From an uncultured Rubrobacteraceae bacterium (GTDB lineage: Bacteria; Actinomycetota; Rubrobacteria; Rubrobacterales; Rubrobacteraceae): DNA of 9,708 nt. The position numbers and the translations under genes were made by a program. Under the pieces are notes generated by a model. That model saw only the letters and a list, made by a program, of their open reading frames with translations. It did no database searches and was not told the DNA's origin. The DNA is taken from the NCBI GenBank assembly GCA_902806015.1, contig CADCUZ010000085.1:1-9708 (forward strand), given 5' to 3'. Below, in pieces: positions 1 to 5,974 of this stretch (within the stretch, counting starts at the first letter, position 1; every line of letters begins with the position of its first letter).

Positions 1-195
1 GATGGCGTCGTCGAGTCCAGTTGGGAGACCTCCAGGGGGGGACCGGCCCGCCGGATGTACACCATCACGGACGCCGGCAGGTCCTACCTGGACTTCTGGG
101 CGAGGTCGCTCGAGCAGTACCAGCAGACCATGGACACCTTCTTCCGGCTCTACACGGGGAGGCCGTTGCAGGACAAGCCGGAAGAGGAGAAGTAG
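1..195 (+). CDS. phaQ: PadR-family transcriptional regulator, PhaQ-like (3' end only)
   Basis: This is the C-terminal 64 residues of a regulator whose start lies before the window; frame 1 is open from base 1 to TAG at 193-195. The segment has the PadR winged-helix wing signature, with GPARRMYTITDAGR at about visible residues 15-28, followed by a helix with SLEQYQQTMDTFFRLYTG. PadR proteins bind DNA as dimers through an N-terminal winged helix, which is not visible here, and dimerise through C-terminal helices. The MYTITDAG wing and the QYQ..MD.FFRLYTG tail match my recollection of the PHB-responsive repressor family (PhaQ of Bacillus), which represses itself and the phasin gene in the absence of PHB. 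A phasin gene starts 40 bases downstream on the same strand, the partnership expected for PhaQ. The PadR call is firm; PhaQ rests on the tail and the context. Confidence 0.8.
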   Translation, partial: DGVVESSWETSRGGPARRMYTITDAGRSYLDFWARSLEQYQQTMDTFFRLYTGRPLQDKPEEEK

Positions 196-235
196 CAAAG
201 AGTTCGCGTCACACGCGAGACAGGGGTTAGCTCCG

Positions 236-574
236 GTGGCTAACAACGTCGAGAAGGCAAGCAGGGCCGCCGAGAAGCTGGCCGAGGCCAAGCGGGATTC
301 TTACCAGACCGTGGTGGACCACGCGGTCGGCCTTCAGGCGCGCAACGTCAGGTTCGCGCAGGGCGTGGTGGACGGCGCCACCATCAAGGAGGTGCGTCAC
401 CAGGCCGAGAGCAACCGGGCGATGGCCCAGGAGCTCGTGGAGCGGGTCGAGAAACAGCGCGACGCTTACCAGACGCTCGTCGAGCAGTCCCTCGACGCGT
501 ACATGAACCTCGCCTATGCGCCCCTCTCCTACTACAAGGAGGGCCTGCAGGGCGCCAAGAATGTCACCAGGTAG
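236..574 (+). CDS. phaP: phasin family protein (PHA granule-associated)
   Basis: This is a 112-residue, almost entirely helical, charged protein with no signal peptide or membrane segment. I chose GTG at 236 because a purine-rich AGGGG lies about 10 bases upstream and the upstream part of the frame overlaps the regulator gene and looks non-coding. Residues 1-20 are Ala/Glu/Lys-rich. RDSYQTVVDHAV (20-31) is echoed by RDAYQTLVEQSL (75-86), and the C-terminus carries an aromatic patch (YMNLAYAPLSYYKEG, 89-103) that could touch the polymer surface. Phasins coat PHA granules and control their size and number. The call rests on the sequence style, the PhaQ-like gene 40 bases upstream (probable operon), and the PHA genes nearby. 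Most proteobacterial phasins are longer (about 180 residues), so this is a short form. A close paralogue downstream is a pseudogene. Confidence 0.72.
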   Translation: MANNVEKASRAAEKLAEAKRDSYQTVVDHAVGLQARNVRFAQGVVDGATIKEVRHQAESNRAMAQELVERVEKQRDAYQTLVEQSLDAYMNLAYAPLSYYKEGLQGAKNVTR

Positions 575-597
575 GTGACCACCGCGCAAGAGACGAG

Positions 598-624
598 AAG
601 GCGGGCCCCCGGGTCCGCCTTTTT
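598..624 (+). terminator. Rho-independent terminator after phaP
   Basis: GGCGGGCCC (600-608) pairs with GGGTCCGCC (611-619) with one G-U wobble. The flanking A-T pairs extend the stem into the run of five T at 620-624. It sits 25 bases after the phasin stop and should end the regulator-phasin transcript. Confidence 0.82.
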
Positions 625-699
625 CGTGCATTTGGCCGGGGGGTTCGAGGGTAGTCAAACCGGTTCTTCGGGAAGATTTTGGAAGGAAGGGCAGACGGC

Positions 700-1035
700 G
701 TGGAGCAGAAACAGCAAAAGCAGGTAAACGGGGCGACCGAGAAGTTCTCGGGCACGCTCAAGGATTCTTAACAGCCCTTGGTCGGCCACTCGGTCTCCGC
801 CCCGAAGCTCAACGCGTAGCTCACGCAGAAATCAACGAAGTCATCAACAACTTGAGGAGCCAGGACTCGAACAATCGGGAGCTGGCCGATGATTTGATCG
901 AGCAGCAGCGCAAGCAACAGGAGCTTCCCGGGCGCTCGCCCAGTAGGGCGCGAACGCCTAGATGGACTTCCTTGAGCCCATGTCCTCCTGCCACAGGGGG
1001 AACCTGGAGGGGCCCAGAAGAAGGCCAAGCGGTGA
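700..1035 (+). pseudogene. decayed second phasin gene
   Basis: A former phasin gene is still recognisable. GTG at 700 follows a strong SD (GGAAGGAAGG, 681-690). The first codons read VEQKQQKQVNGATEKFSGTL, then KDS-stop-QPLVGHSVSAPKLNA-stop-LTQ. This matches the intact neighbour's RDSYQTVVDHAVGLQARN, with stops TAA 769-771 (where the neighbour has the TAC tyrosine codon) and TAG 817-819. The frame then shifts near 829 to INEVINNLRSQDSNNRELADDL (831 on), matching IKEVRHQAESNRAMAQEL of the neighbour. It shifts again near 922, giving ASRALAQ-stop (944-946) and NA-stop (959-961), then MDFLEPMSSCHRGNLEG, the equivalent of the neighbour's AYMNLAYAPLSYYKEGLQG. A last shift near 1008 restores AQKKAKR and TGA at 1033-1035. 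With four stops and at least three shifts, sequencing error is an unlikely explanation. About eight codons also seem to be missing near 829. The SD and downstream terminator are still intact. Confidence 0.88.
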
Positions 1036-1064
1036 GGGGTGGCGACCTCGCAGGCTTTCGCGAC

Positions 1065-1096
1065 GCCCGGACCTGCTGGTCCGGGCCACACTTTTT
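1065..1096 (+). terminator. Rho-independent terminator after the phasin pseudogene
   Basis: GCCCGGACC (1065-1073) pairs perfectly with GGTCCGGGC (1078-1086) around a TGCT loop, and five T follow at 1092-1096. It lies 30 bases after the pseudogene's old stop codon and 40 bases before the thiolase start, so the thiolase probably has its own promoter or depends on readthrough. Confidence 0.85.
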
Positions 1097-1135
1097 GATG
1101 TATGCTTCTGTCAAGAGCAGCGGGAAGGAGAAAAG

Positions 1136-2350
1136 GTGAGCTTCGGCAACGGAAATGGAAACGGCACCGAGATCGTGGTCTCGACGCCCCTAAGGACGGG
1201 CATAGGCGCGTTCGGAGGCGCGCTCAAGGACGTCCCGGCGACGGACCTCGGGGCGACGGTGGGCAGCGAAGTCCTCAGCCGCTCGGGCATAGAGGCCGAG
1301 CGGGTGGACCAGATCATCGTCGGCAACATCCTCTCGGCCGGCCAGGGGATGAACCCCGGCCGCCAGGTCGGCATGAAGACGGGCCTCCCAGTGACGACCC
1401 CCGGCATGACCCTCAACAGGATGTGCGGCTCGGGCTTGCAGGCCATAATCTCCGCCGCCCAGGAAGTGGCCCTTGGCGATGCGGACGTGGTCATGGCCGG
1501 CGGCATCGAAAACATGGACCGGGCGCCGTTCCTCCTGGACAAGGCAAGGTACGGCTACCGGATGGGTATGCCGAGCGCCGAGATCCACGACCATATGGTC
1601 TACGATGGGCTTTGGGACGTCTTCAACAACTACCACATGGGCGTTACTGCCGAGAACGTCGCCGAGGAGTACGGCATAACCCGCGAGGAGTCCGACGCCT
1701 ACGCGGTGCGCAGCCACCAGCGGGCCGCCAAGGCCCACGAGGACGAGCTCTTCGAAGGCCAGATCGTGCCCGTCGAGGTGCGGCAGAAGAAAGAGAAGGT
1801 ACAGTTCACCTCCGACGAGCACATCCGCGCCAGCGCGAGCGTCGAGGGCCTCCAGAAGCTCAAGACCATCTTCAAGAAGGACGGCGGCACCGTCACCGCG
1901 GCCAACGCCAGCGGCATCAACGACGGGGCGGCGATGATGCTCGTCACGAGCGACAAGAAGGCCGAGGAGCTCGGCCTCCCCGTGGCCGGTAGGCTCGTTA
2001 GCGCCGCCGTGGCCGGGGTGGACCCGTCGGTGATGGGGACAGGCATGATCCCGGCCTCCAGGATGGCGATGAAGAAGGCGGGCCTCTCGGTGGACGACCT
2101 GGACGCCGTCGAGGCCAACGAGGCCTTCGCCTCGATAGCCATCGCCGTCGGGCGCGAGCTCGAGGTGCCGGAGGAGAAGCTCAACCCCGTCGGCGGGGCC
2201 GTCGCGCTCGGCCACCCCATCGGGGCCACCGGCGCGGTGCTCACCGTCAAGATCCTGCACCACCTCGCCCGCACGGGTGGCCGCTACGGCCTCGTCACCC
2301 TCTGCATCGGCGGCGGCATGGGTATCGCCGCGATCTTCGAGCGCCTCTAG
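1136..2350 (+). CDS. phaA: acetyl-CoA acetyltransferase (thiolase II)
   Basis: This 404-residue cytosolic thiolase condenses two acetyl-CoA into acetoacetyl-CoA, the first step of PHB synthesis, or runs in reverse during degradation. GTG at 1136 is preferred because GGGAAGGAG lies just upstream and the homology-like sequence starts at EIVVSTPLRTGIG; the longer open frame upstream runs through the terminator and pseudogene. The N-terminal acylated cysteine is Cys97 in NRMCGSGLQA. The C-terminal half carries NEAFA (from 328), GHPIGATGA with His360, and CIGGGMG with Cys390. His-Cys spacing is 30, as in Zoogloea-type thiolases, and overall length fits the biosynthetic thiolase family (about 390-405). 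An unusual GNGNGNG run sits at residues 4-10. The family assignment is firm. Biosynthetic use is inferred from neighbouring phasin and PHA synthase genes; a beta-oxidation role cannot be excluded. Confidence 0.93.
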   Translation: MSFGNGNGNGTEIVVSTPLRTGIGAFGGALKDVPATDLGATVGSEVLSRSGIEAERVDQIIVGNILSAGQGMNPGRQVGMKTGLPVTTPGMTLNRMCGSGLQAIISAAQEVALGDADVVMAGGIENMDRAPFLLDKARYGYRMGMPSAEIHDHMVYDGLWDVFNNYHMGVTAENVAEEYGITREESDAYAVRSHQRAAKAHEDELFEGQIVPVEVRQKKEKVQFTSDEHIRASASVEGLQKLKTIFKKDGGTVTAANASGINDGAAMMLVTSDKKAEELGLPVAGRLVSAAVAGVDPSVMGTGMIPASRMAMKKAGLSVDDLDAVEANEAFASIAIAVGRELEVPEEKLNPVGGAVALGHPIGATGAVLTVKILHHLARTGGRYGLVTLCIGGGMGIAAIFERL

Positions 2351-2374
2351 CCCCGACCGTTTACCCGAAAGACC

Positions 2375-2407
2375 ACGGCGCCCGGTTTCTAGCCGGGCGC
2401 CGTTCTT
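2375..2407 (+). terminator. Rho-independent terminator after the thiolase
   Basis: CGGCGCCCGG (2376-2385) pairs perfectly with CCGGGCGCCG (2393-2402), plus A2375-T2403, around a 7-base loop. The following T tract is weak (TTCTT). It starts 24 bases after the thiolase stop. Confidence 0.72.
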
Positions 2408-2834
2408 ACCGCTCGATCTCTCCGGACGTCCTTCGTCACGCTTATCAGGATTGCGGCTACGCCCGTACCTCGAACCGCACCGCGATCGTGGTGTTACGGG
2501 TCGGAAACCACGGGGGTCTGACCCTCATCCGAAAGGTAGCCGTGGGGGTTGCCTTCTGGTGGAGCCCTCGGCATCGCCACAAGCATCGCCACAAAGTAGA
2601 GGGCAAATTGTCGCCGGGTAGGACCCCGAACCGCAGCAGATCAATAGAGAGACTGGCGCTAACGAAGCCGATCCCTCTGTCCGTACTCGGGCCGGAGTAA
2701 CGCTTCGGCAAGGTTCCAAAAAACGCATCGGTTGGTCCGGAGACCGGTAGACGGCCTTCGGCCCTGTTCCGCCTGCGCAGAAAACCCGATGATTACCCCT
2801 CCCTGTATGAAGGTTACCGTTGCTCCGCTGCTTG
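2408..2834. other. gene-poor intergenic stretch between convergent genes
   Basis: About 430 bases lie between the thiolase terminator and the stop of the minus-strand GNAT gene. Short open frames exist on both strands, but none has a convincing SD, codon pattern or recognisable product. The stretch looks less GC-rich than the genes around it. It holds a perfect 12-base tandem duplication (2571-2594) and a short inverted repeat GGTC-CGGA-GACC at 2734-2745. It could be the remnant of a lost gene; I cannot identify one. Confidence 0.5.
2571..2594. repeat. perfect 12-bp tandem duplication
   Basis: The unit GCATCGCCACAA occurs twice in direct succession (2571-2582 and 2583-2594) with no mismatch. 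It lies in non-coding sequence. Confidence 0.85.
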
Positions 2835-3386
2835 CTAGGAGGCGAGGTCGGAGCGGAGGTCTATCTCGACGTGCTCGGCGCCGTCCTGCCAGCGCTTGCG
2901 TTCCGGGAGGTCGAGGCTGCGGAGGAGACGGAGCATCCCGGCGTTCTCGCGCATGACGAGCGCGTACAGGCGCTTCAGGCCGTTGTCGCGGGCGACCTCG
3001 ATGAGGTGGCGGGTGAGCGCGATGCCAAGCCCCCGTCCCTGGAACCTGTCCTCCACGAGCGCCGCGTACTCGGCCCCTTCGGTGCCCAGCTCCTTTTCGT
3101 AGCGCACCACGCCCACTATCTCCTCGGGGTCTTCGGGATCCAACGCCACCAGCGCGAACCGGTCTCTGCCGTCCACCTCCGCAAACCGACGGGCCTGCTC
3201 GTCGGAGAGGCTCTTCAAAGGGCCGAAGAAGCGCAACTCCACCGACCGGTCACTCGACCGCGCCACGAGACGCTGCAACGCCGCCGCGTCGCTGGCCCGC
3301 ACCCCTCGCACCGTCACGCAGACGCCGTCCCGTAGCGCCAGAACCCCCGAACCGTTCAACGGACGAAACCATCCGCACGGGACCAT
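2835..3386 (-). CDS. GNAT family N-acetyltransferase
   Basis: This 183-residue protein carries a single Gcn5-related acetyltransferase domain, which transfers acetyl from acetyl-CoA to an amine. The domain runs from about residue 24 (VTVRGVRASD) to 176. The acetyl-CoA pyrophosphate-binding loop is RFQGRGLG (114-121), followed by the helix IALTRHLIEVA, with ENAGMLRLLRSL (148-158) near the C-terminus. LRFFGPLKSLSDEQ (51-64) and the ending HVEIDL resemble GNAT domains attached to ADP-forming acyl-CoA synthetases or Pat-type protein lysine acetyltransferases. No such fused domain exists here, so protein acetylation is only a suggestion. The ATG at 3386 is used, but the first 20 or so residues are not GNAT-like and no good SD is visible, so the start is uncertain. 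The gene lies 69 bases downstream of the 145-residue gene and is last in the minus-strand cluster; the gap holds a 20-bp palindrome. Confidence 0.87.
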   Translation of the reverse strand: MVPCGWFRPLNGSGVLALRDGVCVTVRGVRASDAAALQRLVARSSDRSVELRFFGPLKSLSDEQARRFAEVDGRDRFALVALDPEDPEEIVGVVRYEKELGTEGAEYAALVEDRFQGRGLGIALTRHLIEVARDNGLKRLYALVMRENAGMLRLLRSLDLPERKRWQDGAEHVEIDLRSDLAS

Positions 3387-3394
3387 GCCTCGTA

Positions 3395-3400
3395 TCTATA
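3395..3400 (-). promoter_or_regulatory. possible -10 element of the GNAT gene
   Basis: On the minus strand TATAGA(T) ends about 8 bases before the GNAT ATG. If it is used, the transcript would be leaderless or nearly so, which would fit the missing SD. No clear -35 is present; the palindrome at 3406-3425 occupies that position. Confidence 0.3.
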
Positions 3401-3405
3401 TGCGT

Positions 3406-3425
3406 GTAGCATATATATATGCTAC
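3406..3425. promoter_or_regulatory. 20-bp perfect AT-rich palindrome, candidate operator
   Basis: GTAGCATATATATATGCTAC is a perfect inverted repeat with no spacer, in the 69-base gap between the 145-residue gene and the GNAT gene. It stands out as an AT island in GC-rich DNA. Its symmetry and position, 20 bases before the GNAT start, fit a dimeric repressor site; the bound protein is unknown. It has no T tract and is unlikely to be a terminator. Confidence 0.5.
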
Positions 3426-3455
3426 CGCATTCGGCGGGGGAGGTTTGTCAGAAGC

Positions 3456-3893
3456 TTAACCCTGCGGGTCTTTGGCCTTTGCGTGGGGGAAGACGTTCGG
3501 ACGGACGAGCTCGAGGAACTGGTCCTGGGTGACCTCCAGGTACTCCAAGAGTTGTTCGGGCGTCAGTCGGCCTGACATGGCCTCCACGAGAGCGTAGCGC
3601 TGCTTTTGGAGAAGTTCCAGGGCGTGGCGGTGGTCCTCTTCGAGCGAGCCGGTCCAGGTTCTTGCGGCCTCTTCGGCGGCTTGCTCGAACGGTTTACCTT
3701 CGAGAACGAGGGCGGCGAGCTCGGTGGCCCTGTAGGTGGTCGTGGCGAGGCGGCGCTCCGCCCGGACGAGCCCCACCGTGGTGTTCAGGCTGACGGCGTA
3801 GCGGAGAAGGTTGGCGACGTGGCGGGCTTCTTCTGGTGAGATCAGGAGCTGCGCGCGATCCGCTTCGCCCCGAGAGGGCGGCGTCTCCTTCAC
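3456..3893 (-). CDS. conserved-looking hypothetical protein, 145 residues
   Basis: I do not recognise this protein. It is predicted to be soluble and largely helical, with no signal peptide or membrane segment. It has a charged N-terminus (MKETPPSRGEADR), several amphipathic helices (LISPEEARHVANLLRYAVSL at about 17-36; ATELAALVLEGKPFEQAAEEAARTW at about 56-80; RHALELLQKQRYALVEAM at about 88-105), and a motif LTPEQLLEYLEVTQDQFLELV near 109-129. It starts with GTG only two bases after the acyl-CoA dehydrogenase stop and has no clear SD of its own, so translation is probably coupled to that gene. This tight link suggests a role tied to the dehydrogenase or its regulation, but no function can be assigned. 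Coding style matches its neighbours. Confidence 0.7.
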   Translation of the reverse strand: MKETPPSRGEADRAQLLISPEEARHVANLLRYAVSLNTTVGLVRAERRLATTTYRATELAALVLEGKPFEQAAEEAARTWTGSLEEDHRHALELLQKQRYALVEAMSGRLTPEQLLEYLEVTQDQFLELVRPNVFPHAKAKDPQG

Positions 3894-3895
3894 GA

Positions 3896-5146
3896 TCAGC
3901 GGGGTTTCTCTTCGGCGCGGCTGTCACGGCCTGCGTCCTTGGGGGGGCGGGCGGAGAAGGCGCGATGGCCGGTGATGGCCTGACCCACGATCAGGGTGTT
4001 CACGTCGTTGGTGCCCTCGTAGGTGTAGACCCCCTCGATGTCCGCCATGTGCTCCATGACGCGGTAGTCGAGGAGTATGCCGTTGCCCCCGAGGACCTCG
4101 CGGGCCAGCGCGGCCGTGCGGCGGGCCTTGGCGACGTTGTTCATCTTGAACATGGAGACCGTCGGCGGGTCGAGGAGGCCCTCGTCTTTCAGGCGGCCGA
4201 CGTGGACGGAGAGAAGCTGGGCCAGGGAGATCTCGTTGACCATCTCGACGAGCTTTTGCTGCACGAGCTGGAAGGAGGCTATGGGCTGCCCGAACTGCTC
4301 CCGCTCCTTTGAGTAGGCCAGCGCGACCTCGTAGCAATCCGCGGCCTGGCCCAGGCCGTCCCACCCAACCCCGTAGCGCGAGTGCGCGAGCACGGACAGG
4401 GTGGACCCGAGGCCGGCCGCCCCCGGAAGCCGGGCGTCGGAGGGCACGCGGCAGTCTTCAAGCTTTATGTGGGTCTGCCAGGCGGAGCGCTGGGAGGCCT
4501 TGCGGGGGAGGACTTCGGCGTGGTAGCCGGGGTTATCTCCCCCGACAAGGAAACCTGAGATCCTGCCGTCGTCGGTCCTGGCCCAGATAACGGCGACGTC
4601 CGCGAACGAGGCGTTGCCGATCCACTTCTTCTCCCCGTCGAGCACGTAGCCGCCGTCCCGCTCGACGGCGGTAGTCGCGAGCGAGCCGGGGTCGCTCCCC
4701 GCCCCAGGCTCGGTGAGGGCGAAGCAGCCCACCTTTTCGCACCGTGCCATCGCCGGCAGCCACCTCCGCTTCTGCTCCTCGCTGCCGAGCTCGTGTATAG
4801 CGGTCATCGCGAGCCCGCTCTGGACGTGCAGGAAAGTCGCCAAAGACCCCGACCCGCGCGCCAATTCCGCGATGGCGAGTCCGTAGGCGACGTTGTTCCA
4901 CCCGGCGCAGCCGTACTCGGGGGAGAAGGTGCCGCCCATGATGCCGAGCTCCCCGAGGCCTGGAAGCGTCTCGAAGGGGAACTCCGCCCCGTCCCAGTGG
5001 TCCGCGGCCGCCGGGATCACCTCCTGGTCCACGAACTGGCGCACCATGGACCGGATCTCCTTCTCTTCGCCCGCCAGGAGACGGTCCGCCTGGATAAAAT
5101 CGTTCTGCCGGGTCTCGCGCCTTATCCTGTCGGGCGTGACGGTCAT
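3896..5146 (-). CDS. acyl-CoA dehydrogenase, glutaryl-CoA dehydrogenase-like
   Basis: This 416-residue FAD enzyme should oxidise an acyl-CoA at the alpha-beta bond and pass electrons to electron-transfer flavoprotein. The ATG at 5146 has AGAGGCAGAG just upstream. The N-terminal helical domain (about 22-130) is followed by the beta domain with [15 protein letters not shown] (about 142-156) and [20 protein letters not shown], both typical FAD/substrate motifs. The C-terminal domain carries [20 protein letters not shown] and REVLGGNGI. The catalytic base is Glu377 in [18 protein letters not shown]. Overall the closest subfamily I recognise is glutaryl-CoA dehydrogenase. However, the segment that in human GCDH reads GYRSAMSVQ, with the carboxylate-binding Arg, here reads SLATFLHVQ, so Ala103 takes the Arg place. 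A non-carboxylated short-chain acyl-CoA is therefore more likely as substrate. It heads the minus-strand cluster with the 145-residue gene and GNAT. Confidence 0.92.
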   Translation of the reverse strand: MTVTPDRIRRETRQNDFIQADRLLAGEEKEIRSMVRQFVDQEVIPAAADHWDGAEFPFETLPGLGELGIMGGTFSPEYGCAGWNNVAYGLAIAELARGSGSLATFLHVQSGLAMTAIHELGSEEQKRRWLPAMARCEKVGCFALTEPGAGSDPGSLATTAVERDGGYVLDGEKKWIGNASFADVAVIWARTDDGRISGFLVGGDNPGYHAEVLPRKASQRSAWQTHIKLEDCRVPSDARLPGAAGLGSTLSVLAHSRYGVGWDGLGQAADCYEVALAYSKEREQFGQPIASFQLVQQKLVEMVNEISLAQLLSVHVGRLKDEGLLDPPTVSMFKMNNVAKARRTAALAREVLGGNGILLDYRVMEHMADIEGVYTYEGTNDVNTLIVGQAITGHRAFSARPPKDAGRDSRAEEKPR

Positions 5147-5187
5147 CTCTGCCTCTCGCGGTCTCTCGGTGTGCCGGTCCCCGCGCC

Positions 5188-5216
5188 AATATATGTGCCG
5201 CCGGAGCCGCGGTCAA
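5188..5216 (-). promoter_or_regulatory. sigma-70-type promoter of the acyl-CoA dehydrogenase operon
   Basis: Read on the minus strand, a -35 TTGACC (5216-5211) is followed by a 17-base spacer and a -10 TATATT (5193-5188). Spacing is ideal and both boxes are near consensus. Transcription would start near 5181, giving a leader of about 35 bases before the ATG at 5146. Confidence 0.72.
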
Positions 5217-5694
5217 TATCGACAGCGCCTACCAAACACCCCAAAGGAACCGATGCCCGCCCGTGGGGTAATGGGAAAGGAGAAGACGCGAGCACCGGCT
5301 TGGCACCATCAGTACCGCACGCCCAAGCCCTTTAACCCCCCAACCGACCATCCGATCCCAAAATGGTCCGAAGTGGGTAACATAAACCGCGCACCGCGAC
5401 TCACGACGCTCCCTTTCCGGGGTAAACATGGGCAAGCCTCACCATTCACGATACCCAGTCGTCCCTTTGACACCCGAGAGCCGAAGCGGAATAACGACGG
5501 TTTACATCTAGATGCAAATTGATAATATATGATATGTGCGAATAATGAGATCGGGGTGTTCGTGCTCCGGCCGTTTTGGCGCTCTGGGTTTACAGGCGGG
5601 CATCTTGGGGTGCCTGCGGGCACCTGGTATTTCTGGATACGGGGGCGCGGTCGGCGCGATTTTGGGCGATCCGTCTCTGGGGAGGTAGGGGTTC
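5217..5694. other. divergent intergenic region, no gene seen
   Basis: About 480 bases separate the acyl-CoA dehydrogenase promoter from the small plus-strand gene at 5695. By hand count 5221-5580 is roughly 56% G+C, below the surrounding genes. Open frames on both strands overlap each other and lack SD sites or recognisable protein. The last third is distinctly AT-rich (about 5500-5550) and probably holds the plus-strand promoter. CATCTAGATG at 5505-5514 is a short perfect palindrome. A transcript starting near 5535 would have a leader of about 160 bases. Confidence 0.5.
5501..5528 (+). promoter_or_regulatory. candidate promoter for the 80-residue gene and possibly phaC
   Basis: TTTACA (5501-5506) is followed 16 bases later by TAATAT (5523-5528) in the most AT-rich patch of the divergent region. 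The boxes match consensus only in part, and neighbouring alternatives such as TATGAT at 5528-5533 exist, so the exact site is uncertain. Confidence 0.35.
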
Positions 5695-5937
5695 ATGAAA
5701 GAGGCGCTCTACGAGGCCGTAATGCAGGATGCGGAGCGGTACGAGGATCTTGCCCGCCGGGCGGAGGCGTCGGAGGAGGACGAGCTCGCGAGATTTTTCC
5801 GGGAGATCCGGGACGAGAACCGGCGTCGGACCGAGAAGGCGAGGCGTTTGCTCGCCGGGCGGGTGGCCCCCGAGCGCGATGAAGGCCGTCCGAGACTGGA
5901 CCGTTCGCGGCTGAAAGCCTGGGTCGGGGGTTCCTAG
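5695..5937 (+). CDS. small charged helical protein, 80 residues, unknown
   Basis: ATG at 5695 follows a strong SD (GGGGAGGTAGGGG, 5679-5691). The product is soluble and rich in Glu and Arg. MKEALYEAVMQDAERYEDLARRAEAS and EEDELARFFREIRDENRRRTEKARRLLAGR look like two amphipathic helices joined by a short turn, followed by a basic tail ending KAWVGGS. The helix pattern recalls half of a ferritin/rubrerythrin four-helix bundle, but the E-x-x-H iron ligands are absent (ENRRR instead), so I do not assign that family. The PHA synthase SD is 72 bases after its stop, with a possible separate promoter and inverted repeat between, so cotranscription is plausible but not certain. A granule-associated or synthase-accessory role is a guess from position only. 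Confidence 0.75.
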   Translation: MKEALYEAVMQDAERYEDLARRAEASEEDELARFFREIRDENRRRTEKARRLLAGRVAPERDEGRPRLDRSRLKAWVGGS

Positions 5938-5947
5938 CGCTTCGCGT

Positions 5948-5974
5948 CTGACGGCGGGCCAAAACGGGTAGACT
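5948..5974 (+). promoter_or_regulatory. weak candidate promoter of the PHA synthase gene
   Basis: CTGACG (5948-5953) and TAGACT (5969-5974) resemble -35 and -10 boxes, but the spacer is only 15 bases. The inverted repeat at 5974-5989 would cover the start of transcription. Confidence 0.25.

Noticed and set aside
2..235. Upstream extension of the phasin frame to base 2
   Set aside because: It overlaps the PadR regulator in another frame and has Ser/Arg/Pro-rich shadow composition; the helical phasin begins at GTG 236.
962..1135. Upstream extension of the thiolase frame to an ATG at 962
   Set aside because: The extension reads through the phasin pseudogene and a strong terminator and shows no thiolase similarity; GTG 1136 has a good SD.
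1190..2263. Long minus-strand open frame (357 codons) opposite the thiolase
   Set aside because: It is antisense to a clear thiolase with all catalytic motifs, has no recognisable domain, and is explained by high third-position GC.
2457..2728. Short open frames in the 2.4-2.8 kb gap that might be an integrase tail
   Set aside because: Only the repeated 12-base unit suggested it; no catalytic motifs or adjoining recombinase sequence could be found.
5229..5623. Overlapping open frames on both strands in the divergent region
   Set aside because: None has an SD, recognisable motif or GC-typical codon pattern, and they overlap each other in several frames.
5695..5937. Ferritin or rubrerythrin-like iron protein
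   Set aside because: The helix spacing is suggestive but the E-x-x-H ligand motif is absent and only two helices are present.
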